64,000 bases of DNA from Marisediminitalea alba (GTDB lineage: Bacteria; Pseudomonadota; Gammaproteobacteria; Enterobacterales; Alteromonadaceae): the NCBI RefSeq assembly GCF_002993365.1, contig NZ_PVNP01000190.1, positions 1 through 64,000 on the forward strand, in the 5' to 3' direction. Positions 57,801-64,000 of this stretch are shown piece after piece. A program made the position numbers and the translations under genes. Each line of letters begins with the position of its first letter. Position 1 is the first letter of the stretch. A model generated the notes under the pieces. The model was not told where the DNA came from. It did not search any database and was given only the letters and a program-made list of their open reading frames with translations.

Positions 57801-58611
57801 CCCAAGCTACCTGTCGCGCCTGATGATGGAAAAAGCGACGCCGAACCCCACTATCCTGGAAGAGCCTGAAAGTATCGACGATGCCCTGTCGGGCGGCGAG
57901 ACGCAGCACGAAGAAGCGGCTGCCATTATGCGTAAGGCAACCGAGACAGAAGAAACCTGGCGTTATCTGCCGTTACATGAGCGGATTTCCAAGGTGCGTC
58001 AGCTGTTGGCTAAACTGGCAACGGTAGATATTGTTGAGGAGTTAGCCGATGACCTTAACCGCACACTGGCTTCTGCTCGTTCGCAGTTAATCAGCATCGA
58101 TAAAAAGCTCGCTAAACCTACTGTATTGCCCGGGCCAACCGGTGAGTCGAATAAACTGTACCTTGAGCCTCGTGGCGTGTTGGTATGTTTCGCGGATAAG
58201 GAAGTAGCGTTCGAATACTGGATGCTGTCTATCGTGTCGGCCCTGGCTACCGGTAACTGCGTGGTGTCTGTTGTCTCTGATTTGTTTTATGAGGAGGCAC
58301 TGGCAGTAAAAGAGAAGTTTAAGGCAGTAGGTGCGCCGGATGGTGTGTTCCAGGTTGCCAGACTAAGCCACCTCGATGCGCTGTTAATGGATGAGCAACT
58401 GGCTGGTGTGGTTGTCGACAGTAATACCGAGCGTACTGCTCACATTACTGCGATGTTGGCCGAGCGTCAGGGCGCTATCCTGCCGGTAATCACCGCCGAA
58501 TATAACGATAAGCTGATTCAGCGTCTGATGACCGAGAAGACTATCAGTATCGATACTACGGCATCAGGCGGTAATACCTCGCTGATGACCATGGTGGACG
58601 AAGACGAGTAG
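54811..58611 (+). CDS. putA: Bifunctional proline dehydrogenase / pyrroline-5-carboxylate dehydrogenase
   Basis: This 1266-residue enzyme converts proline to glutamate. The proline dehydrogenase barrel covers about residues 150-450 (DAEEADRLETSL, MVRLVKGAYWDTEIK), and the aldehyde dehydrogenase about 560-1010 (ISPWNFPLAIFLGQVVAAL, AETGGQN, catalytic Cys near 817 in SAGQRCSALR). A C-terminal aldehyde-dehydrogenase-like domain follows, as in long type-B PutA. There is no N-terminal ribbon-helix-helix DNA-binding domain, unlike E. coli PutA, so it should be catalytic only. Confidence 0.95.
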   Translation: MLTKSTFTTTSPIRQLIRDYYRIPETDAVDQILPIAEVNPRARSRAWERARRMVLKIRRDQEGHGGVDALLNEYSLSTSEGVVLMCLAEALLRVPDKDTQDELIRDKLSKGQWTPHLGNSESLFVNASSWGLLFTGNMVNYADKRKSEQFGLLKKTLGRLGEPVIRRAMNIAMRVMGRQFVMGESIEDAVERAEEKEKKGYVYSYDMLGEGARTFADADRYYDAYVKAIKVIGKAAAGKGPRKSPGISVKLSAIHPRYEFSHYERVMEELPERLKSLCMMAKEYDIGLTVDAEEADRLETSLDIIEKVFRDPDLEGWEGFGLAVQAYQKRAIHVIEWLRELTLDVGRKMMVRLVKGAYWDTEIKLTQTAGVDAFPVFTRKSSTDVSYHACANQLLEYRDTIYPQFATHNAYTAAVIVELAGDDKQGFEFQCLHGMGDTLYDQVVTEEQIQCRVYAPVGIHEDLLAYLVRRLLENGANSSFVNAIVDDSKPVEALLEDPVELTQRLTYRYNKQINKASEMFAPERVNSKGMDLTDLNTVNTLKYNVGRYARQYVVQSEDVPEGAVPVKNPANLNDVVGYHHYADEAAIKKALDNAENGFQEWSQRSASERAMLLNQVADSLERHMDELIAICIREAGKVTQDSIDEVREAVDFCRYYAARAVELSQDERLVPRGVVLCISPWNFPLAIFLGQVVAALATGNTVVAKPAEQTSMIALRAVQMMRSVGLPDNALQLVIAKGPDVGNVLLPDERIKAVIFTGSTQTGTLISKTLAQRGGEQVPLIAETGGQNCMIVDSTALPEQVVDDVIHSGFQSAGQRCSALRVLFVQEDIADNLIKMLTGAVKELTIDDPSWLSTDVGPVIDQKALSSLQEHAEYMKENGKLLYQSELPQSAKDGTFFPPTLYEISDLSVLKREVFGPVVHVVRFKGKELDKVLKQINDTGYGLTMGIHSRIEERAYELAARVRVGNVYINRNMIGAIVGVQPFGGRGLSGTGPKAGGPSYLSRLMMEKATPNPTILEEPESIDDALSGGETQHEEAAAIMRKATETEETWRYLPLHERISKVRQLLAKLATVDIVEELADDLNRTLASARSQLISIDKKLAKPTVLPGPTGESNKLYLEPRGVLVCFADKEVAFEYWMLSIVSALATGNCVVSVVSDLFYEEALAVKEKFKAVGAPDGVFQVARLSHLDALLMDEQLAGVVVDSNTERTAHITAMLAERQGAILPVITAEYNDKLIQRLMTEKTISIDTTASGGNTSLMTMVDEDE

Positions 58612-58644
58612 CTAAGTTTTAAAATTTAAGTCTTCAAAAATGAA

Positions 58645-58670
58645 AAAGGGCGCTTATTAAAGCGCCCTTT
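58645..58670. terminator. Bidirectional terminator between putA and the SH3-domain gene
   Basis: An 11-bp stem AAAGGGCGCTT/AAGCGCCCTTT with an ATTA loop lies 33 bp after putA and 16 bp past the stop of the convergent SH3-domain gene. Confidence 0.92.
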
Positions 58671-58686
58671 CTGTTCGCAAAAGCCA

Positions 58687-59289
58687 CTACATCCAAGAGT
58701 CGTTCCGGCGACGACGCTTGGGAATAAAGGTCACGATAATACCCAGTAAAACACCGGCACCTGCAACGATACCGCCATAACTGAACATCCTGTAACGTTC
58801 CTGGGTATCCTGCTCGCTGATTTGCGCCTCCAGCGACGAAACAGATTGCTGTGATTCATTCAGCGCCGCTTCCAACTGAGCATTTTGCTGTTTTACCTGC
58901 GCCAGCTCCTGGCTCAGTTCGGCGTTGCGCGATTGAACCCGGTTAAGCTGCTGTTCGCTGTCGGCGAGACGCTGACTCAGCTGCGGCAATTGCGCCCGGC
59001 GGGAAATGGTGTTGATAAGATACTGAGTTTCCACCCAACCCTCACGACCGTCGGCATCGCTGATTTGAGTAAAGTCATTTTCACTGTTGGTTTGCAGCAC
59101 GGTTACCGGCAATCCGGCTTCAATAGAGCCCAGGATCCGGTAATTACGTCCCGGTCCTGAATGCATGTATACAATAAGGTTATCGGCAATATAGTGATCG
59201 CTATCGGCCGTTAAATTATCTGAAGATTGCTGAGCCGCGGCTGGCAGGCTCACAAAAACCAGGCCGAAAAGAAAAGGTAGCAAGCGCAT
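58687..59289 (-). CDS. TIGR04211-type SH3 domain protein
   Basis: This 200-residue envelope protein has a signal peptide (LLPFLFGLVFVSLPAAA), a bacterial SH3 domain (LIVYMHSGPGRNYRILGSIEAGLPVTVLQ), a coiled coil of about 80 residues and a C-terminal membrane helix followed by a positive tail. It is the YgiM/TIGR04211 type, next to the YgiF-like gene as in E. coli. Start 59289 is chosen since longer versions would spoil the signal peptide. Confidence 0.85.
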   Translation of the reverse strand: MRLLPFLFGLVFVSLPAAAQQSSDNLTADSDHYIADNLIVYMHSGPGRNYRILGSIEAGLPVTVLQTNSENDFTQISDADGREGWVETQYLINTISRRAQLPQLSQRLADSEQQLNRVQSRNAELSQELAQVKQQNAQLEAALNESQQSVSSLEAQISEQDTQERYRMFSYGGIVAGAGVLLGIIVTFIPKRRRRNDSWM

Positions 59290-59470
59290 GAGTGTCTCTA
59301 CATCATAAAATAATGCTCTGATGTTAGGGGCTGATACCATGAAAGGCAAGTGCTTCCCGACATACATTGTAATTGCCGGTGGTCTGCGGCGTGGCGCCTA
59401 TTGCTAAATGACCCATCGGCAGGTAATGTAGCCGGACTATCTCGCAACTGCTTATGAGTACGACTGTTCC

Positions 59471-60976
59471 ATGTCGGAAACCGAAATCAAATTTGTGCTG
59501 CGCGAAGATCCGTTGCCCGCACTTAAAAACAACCTCTTCACCGTCTTAACGTCGCAGGATGTCACCATTGAGGAGAAAGGTCAGATTCATCTGCTCAATG
59601 ATTATTACGACACCACCGAACATTTGTTTCAGCAAAATAAAATTGGCATGCGTGTGCGCGGTGCCGATGGTCGCTACGAGCAAACGGTAAAAACCACCGG
59701 ACAGGTAAGTGGCGGCTTGCATCAGCGGTTGGAATTTAACGTTGATTTGGATAGTCCGGAACCCGACCTGACCCTGTTTAATGATGTGCCATGGCCACAA
59801 GGTCATCAGGCACAAACGCTAAACGAGCAGTTAGAAAAGCAGTTCGGCACACATTTTAACCGAACTATCTTTGATATTAGCTATCCCGATGCTGAAATTG
59901 AGCTGGTTTTCGATAACGGCAAAGTTGCTGCGCAACAGCAGGAAGCACCGATCCGCGAAATCGAGCTTGAGTTAAAAAGCGGCGAACTGAGCCGCATGTT
60001 CGAGCTGGCAAACCGGCTGGTGGATGCGCTACCGGCGAGATTAAGTGATACCTCCAAAGCGGCCCAGGGGTACCAGTTACTGCACGGTGTTTCTCATAAA
60101 GTGACGCCGCTACCGGACTTCCTGCCGCTGAAAGACAATATTTCTACCGAAGCCGCTTTTTGCCGGGCGCTGGAATGTGGATTAGTGCATTGGCAAAAAC
60201 ATGAGCATCTGTACTTTGAAACCGGCGCTACCAAAATGCTTACTGAGGTTACCCGGGCAGTGCGAATGCTGTTACAGACGGTGTCGCTGTATTTACCCGT
60301 TTTACAATGCCCGGCCATGCTGACACTGCATAAGCAACTGCTCAGTTATGCCGATAACTGGCTGTGGCAGGACGATCTGCAGAGTTTACGTTTGTTGTTG
60401 TCTAAGAAGAGTTTGTTTAATAAAAAGCTGTCACGCTATCCGGCTCTGATCAGCTACTTGCAGGGGCGGCAGGCCGGTTTGGTGCAGGCTCATGATCCTG
60501 CGAGCCGGCTTTTTCAGTCTGCGCCCTCAAAGCTTAAGCTGGCTATCGCTGAGATGCTGCAAAGCAAACCCTGGCGAGCCGAGGTAAAAGGTTATGATAT
60601 GCCGCTGATGGAGCATGCCAAAGGCTGGCTGTCGCAAGGCTGGCAAACTATTCTGCAAACCATGCCCATCCAGCGCCGCATGTACGCTTCCAACTATACA
60701 TCTGTTGAAATGTTGTTACGCCAGACCTTGTTTAACGGCTTTTTACTGGCCGATATGTTTGCCGACAGCCGTGGCCACTTCCGGGCGCCATGGTTGGATA
60801 TTTTAATCGGTATCGATGAACTCAATGCCCTGTTATTATTGAAAAAATCAATTTTTGATGCCGAGCTGGCCGAGCAACAGGAGTTGCTGGAATGGGTCCA
60901 CGAGAAAACTCACGGACTGCTCAATGTGATGGAAAGAAGTCGTCAGGTCGCCATGACCGGCGAAGTGTACTGGTAA
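59471..60976 (+). CDS. ygiF: CYTH and CHAD domain protein (inorganic triphosphatase, YgiF-like)
   Basis: This 501-residue protein has an N-terminal CYTH domain with the ETEIKF (ExExK) metal/triphosphate motif at residues 3-8, and a C-terminal CHAD domain of histidine-rich helices. E. coli YgiF is a magnesium-dependent inorganic triphosphatase. It is divergent from the SH3-domain gene, as in E. coli, where it lies near glnE. Confidence 0.88.
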   Translation: MSETEIKFVLREDPLPALKNNLFTVLTSQDVTIEEKGQIHLLNDYYDTTEHLFQQNKIGMRVRGADGRYEQTVKTTGQVSGGLHQRLEFNVDLDSPEPDLTLFNDVPWPQGHQAQTLNEQLEKQFGTHFNRTIFDISYPDAEIELVFDNGKVAAQQQEAPIREIELELKSGELSRMFELANRLVDALPARLSDTSKAAQGYQLLHGVSHKVTPLPDFLPLKDNISTEAAFCRALECGLVHWQKHEHLYFETGATKMLTEVTRAVRMLLQTVSLYLPVLQCPAMLTLHKQLLSYADNWLWQDDLQSLRLLLSKKSLFNKKLSRYPALISYLQGRQAGLVQAHDPASRLFQSAPSKLKLAIAEMLQSKPWRAEVKGYDMPLMEHAKGWLSQGWQTILQTMPIQRRMYASNYTSVEMLLRQTLFNGFLLADMFADSRGHFRAPWLDILIGIDELNALLLLKKSIFDAELAEQQELLEWVHEKTHGLLNVMERSRQVAMTGEVYW

Positions 60977-61001
60977 CTGATCACCGCGGAACAAAAACAC
61001 C

Positions 61002-62084
61002 ATGTCCACTCAACATATGATCCCACTCTGGAGCGCAGGTGCGCTAACTGTCCTGTGGCTGTGTCTGCTGCTTAAAGTCAGCAGGAATAAGGTTGCAGCG
61101 AAAGGCTATAAGGGGTTCTGGCTGGCCATACTGAGCTGGCCGCTGCTGCTTAGCAGTGAATTATGGCAGCTTGTTGGCGGCGCATCACCCTGGTTGGCAG
61201 CGGCGGCTGTGGCTGCAATGCCGGTATTGTTGGCCGGAATTTATCGTAACTTGCTGGCGATGCTGTGGCGTAAGCCAAAACGGATAATGTGGCCGTTTTA
61301 TACGATAGGGCCTGGAATGTTGGTGCTAGTGGTTATTCAGGGCTGGTTGCATGGCAGTGACTGGCAACAATGGCCTGGATTTGCGCCGCTTGGAGAGCCA
61401 CTCAGTTACTGGGCTGTGTATTTAACTTGCCTGATTGCTGCCTTTTTATTTTTGTACATCAGTATTGTGCTGATTGAGCAACTACAACAATACCACCACG
61501 AGTTACCCTTGCAGGTAGTGGATACCGAAATGTATCACATCAAAGGGCTCAGCGGCGCCAGTGGGTTTGCGGTAGGCATGGCTTTCTGCCTGGCGATTAT
61601 TGTTGCCGCGGTTGCGTTTGGTTTCTTACCGCTGACATTCTGGTTGACCTGGTTTCATTTAGGGCTGGCGCTCACTACGCTGGTATTGCTGGCACAGTTG
61701 AGCCGTGCTCACCGGCCGTCACCGTCGCCCTTCGACCACGACGCTATGAGTGCAGCGCCGAAAATGTCGCAGAGCACTGCTCAGGCGGTATTAAAACGCG
61801 CAGAAGCCGCGGTGATCAGTCAAAAAGCTTATAAAGAAATCGGCCTGACCCTGGCGATGTTCGCAGAACGGGCAGGCATGTCTGCCAGTGATATTTGTCT
61901 GGCGTTACTGGCGGGTAAGAAAACCCATTTCCGTGGGTTTATCTACCAGTATCGAATGAAGTATGCCAAGCAGGTATTAATGGGGTCTGACACCAAACTC
62001 GGCAGTGTTACCAAGCGCCTGAAGCTGGGAGCGAATGGCACTGCCAGTCGCAGCTTTTTAAAATACCTCGAAAGCCGCCGCTAA
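61002..62084 (+). CDS. Membrane-anchored AraC-like regulator
   Basis: This 360-residue protein has about seven hydrophobic segments in its first 240 residues and a C-terminal segment of about 90 residues resembling an AraC helix-turn-helix pair (FIYQYRMKYAKQVLMGSDTKLGSVTKRLKLGANGTASRSFLKYLE). The pattern matches membrane-bound AraC regulators that sense an envelope signal. The second helix-turn-helix is shorter than usual and the target is unknown. A hairpin GCCGCTAA/TTAGCGGC overlaps its stop (62077-62095). Confidence 0.65.
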   Translation: MSTQHMIPLWSAGALTVLWLCLLLKVSRNKVAAKGYKGFWLAILSWPLLLSSELWQLVGGASPWLAAAAVAAMPVLLAGIYRNLLAMLWRKPKRIMWPFYTIGPGMLVLVVIQGWLHGSDWQQWPGFAPLGEPLSYWAVYLTCLIAAFLFLYISIVLIEQLQQYHHELPLQVVDTEMYHIKGLSGASGFAVGMAFCLAIIVAAVAFGFLPLTFWLTWFHLGLALTTLVLLAQLSRAHRPSPSPFDHDAMSAAPKMSQSTAQAVLKRAEAAVISQKAYKEIGLTLAMFAERAGMSASDICLALLAGKKTHFRGFIYQYRMKYAKQVLMGSDTKLGSVTKRLKLGANGTASRSFLKYLESRR

Positions 62085-62103
62085 GGGTTAGCGGCCGTGG
62101 ACG

Positions 62104-62403
<300 letters not shown>

Positions 62404-62467
62404 TTATATGCAAAGCCGTTAACGCTATCGCTTGATTCAGGTCAAAGGCAACACCGGGAAACGATAA

Positions 62468-63145
62468 TTATTGCTGAAAATGGGTTTGCAGGATTAGACT
62501 GGTGAACTGTTTGCGCAGATAAAAGCCCCGGGGCCGGGTTTTAATTTTATTGCCCTCGGCATCCAGCGCATCGGTTAACACCTGGCCACTGGCTGCCTTG
62601 GGGCGAAGCTGCATGACGTCGCCATGCCGGGCCGTCACTGACTCAACCTTGCCAAGTGCGATCATCTCGGTGAGTTCTTCCCAGTCCTGCTGTAACAGGG
62701 CGTTTTGTGCTTCATTGGGTTGCCACAGAAAAGGCGTAGCAATGCGCCGCTCGGCTACCGGTATCTGCCGTTCACCCTCTACCGGTACCCACAGAACACA
62801 CTGCAACTTGTTTTTGACATTACTGGTTTGCCAGGTGATTAACGGCGGTAGCAGTAAGGGGGCATAACATACGTAAGTGGTTTCCAGCGGCTGACCGAAC
62901 TGATTAATTGGCAGGGTTTTGAGTTCCACCCCGAGCTCCGGGAAATCCTGTTGTGGCTTAGAACCGGCGGTAGCGCCTAACCAGGTTTCAATCAACTGAC
63001 CTGTCCAACCTTTGTGGCGTTTAAAGTCCCGTGGAATGGCTATGCCTGCCATGTCAGCCAACTCGCCGAGACTGAATCCGGCAATCGCCTGAGCGCGGCT
63101 TTCCAGTTCTGATAAGTCAGCGGGTGCACAGGTTGGTATTTGCAA
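62468..63145 (-). CDS. mutH: DNA mismatch repair endonuclease MutH
   Basis: This 225-residue MutH nicks the unmethylated strand at hemimethylated GATC sites during mismatch repair. The PD-(D/E)xK site is visible: DFPELGVELKTLPI (metal-binding D and E, then K), with KGWTGQLIETWLGA before it. It is divergent from rppH, as in E. coli. Its presence implies Dam methylation in this organism. Confidence 0.95.
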   Translation of the reverse strand: MQIPTCAPADLSELESRAQAIAGFSLGELADMAGIAIPRDFKRHKGWTGQLIETWLGATAGSKPQQDFPELGVELKTLPINQFGQPLETTYVCYAPLLLPPLITWQTSNVKNKLQCVLWVPVEGERQIPVAERRIATPFLWQPNEAQNALLQQDWEELTEMIALGKVESVTARHGDVMQLRPKAASGQVLTDALDAEGNKIKTRPRGFYLRKQFTSLILQTHFQQ

Positions 63146-63260
63146 ACCTTCTATCCCTTAAAAAACCATTACGTTAAACAAATGTCATAAATACTTTGCA
63201 TGCACAAAGGTTTGTGAAAGAATGCTATCACAGAACATTATAAAGTGCCCGGGAGTCTGA

Positions 63261-63791
63261 GTGATAGATACCGATGGATTCCGTGCGAATGTGGGCATAG
63301 TGATTTGCAACAAAATAGGTCAGGTATTTTGGGCAAGACGGTATGGCCAACATTCATGGCAGTTTCCCCAAGGCGGAATAGATGAAGGGGAAACTGTAGA
63401 GCAGGCAATGTATCGTGAGTTACATGAAGAAGTAGGACTTACCCCGAAAGACGTAAGCATTCTGAGCGTGACACGAAATTGGGTGCGATACAAACTGCCC
63501 AAACGGTTAATAAGGCAAGGCAGTAATCCGGTTTGTATAGGACAGAAACAAAAATGGTTTTTGTTGCAACTGGATTGCCAGGACAAAGACGTAGATGTAT
63601 TGAAATCCGGTCATCCGGAATTTGATGACTGGCGCTGGGTGAGTTACTGGTACCCGGTGAGAAATGTGGTGTCCTTTAAGCGCGATGTCTACCGCCGTGT
63701 AATGAAAGAATTTGCCGGGACGGTGATCACCTCGCAGCCGCGACACCAGCATCATCATTCAAAGCAGCATCGTCGCAAACGACGCGGATAA
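63261..63791 (+). CDS. rppH: RNA pyrophosphohydrolase
   Basis: This 176-residue Nudix hydrolase removes pyrophosphate from the 5' end of mRNA to start decay. The Nudix box [23 protein letters not shown] is at about residues 38-60. The C-terminal tail is rich in histidine and arginine ([15 protein letters not shown]). It precedes ptsP, the conserved order. Confidence 0.95.
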   Translation: MIDTDGFRANVGIVICNKIGQVFWARRYGQHSWQFPQGGIDEGETVEQAMYRELHEEVGLTPKDVSILSVTRNWVRYKLPKRLIRQGSNPVCIGQKQKWFLLQLDCQDKDVDVLKSGHPEFDDWRWVSYWYPVRNVVSFKRDVYRRVMKEFAGTVITSQPRHQHHHSKQHRRKRRG

Positions 63792-63805
63792 GGGTAGGAT
63801 CACTC

Positions 63806-64000
63806 TTGGCGGCAGAAGCGGGTCGAAAAAACAGCATTCTAACGGTACTTAAAAGTATCGTTCAGGAGGTCAACCAAATTCCCCGGTTGACCGATGCATT
63901 GTTTCGCCTGGCTGAACGCGTTAAGCAAACCATGGGCGTCGACTCCTGCTCCATTTACCTGGCCGACTACAACTCTCAGGCTTTTGTTCTTAAAGCCACC
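63806..64000 (+). CDS. ptsP: PTS enzyme I paralogue PtsP, 5' part (cut by window end)
   Basis: The reading frame from a TTG at 63806 encodes AAEAGRKNSILTVLKSIVQE and then SIYLADYNSQAFVLKAT, the start of the N-terminal GAF domain of PtsP (nitrogen-PTS enzyme I). An AGGAT site lies about 8 bp upstream. The frame stays open to base 64000. It is 14 bp after rppH, the normal arrangement. Confidence 0.85.
   Translation, partial: MAAEAGRKNSILTVLKSIVQEVNQIPRLTDALFRLAERVKQTMGVDSCSIYLADYNSQAFVLKAT

Overview
The window is a gammaproteobacterial chromosome segment, almost certainly from the order Alteromonadales (Alteromonas/Aestuariibacter-like). The evidence is the run of core genes in the second half: fadBA, slt, pepQ, ispB, rplU-rpmA-obgE, folA, rpoS-nlpD-yqaA-pcm-surE-truD-ispF-ispD-ftsB, putA, mutH, rppH and ptsP, in gammaproteobacterial order and with matching protein types. 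I assigned this from gene order and recognised families, with no database search.

Region 1 (1-3660) is an insertion-sequence cluster: two IS630-type elements, each with a split two-frame transposase, and between them an IS110/IS1111-type element. A hairpin buries the IS110 transposase start, and a REP-like direct repeat of about 50 bp occurs twice around the second IS630. A 262-bp palindromic MITE at 43101-43362 carries nearly the same terminal repeat as that IS630.

Region 2 (about 3.9-33.6 kb) is the accessory heart of the window: a surface-glycan locus. A run of 19 tightly packed genes (4148-23818), with a sigma-54-like promoter upstream, encodes heptose-7-phosphate kinase (hddA), glycosyltransferases, an aryl/acyl-AMP ligase, a chorismate-lyase-like protein, a carrier protein, three hexapeptide acyltransferases, two sulfotransferase-type proteins, heptose-1-phosphate nucleotidyltransferase (hddC), a secreted TIM-barrel-like lipoprotein, a membrane metal-dependent hydrolase, an adaptor plus TolC pair, a flippase, a membrane TPR protein and a GT39 enzyme with large extracytoplasmic sandwich domains. 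Downstream are a 15-repeat thrombospondin-type-3 lipoprotein, a di-haem peroxidase, gmhA on the opposite strand, two more secreted TIM-barrel paralogues and gmhB. GmhA, HddA, GmhB and HddC together make the complete route from sedoheptulose 7-phosphate to GDP-D-glycero-alpha-D-manno-heptose. Chorismate lyase, AMP ligase and carrier protein together suggest that 4-hydroxybenzoate is made, activated and held on a carrier for transfer to the glycan. I infer an aryl-acylated, sulfated, heptose-containing exported glycan or glycolipid, and I recognise no described system with this combination.

Region 3 (33.6-64 kb) is conserved housekeeping DNA with clear intrinsic terminators. It also holds a metallo-beta-lactamase-fold gene remnant, the MITE, a trinucleotide repeat in the rpoS leader, a membrane-anchored AraC-like protein and the start of ptsP at the window edge.
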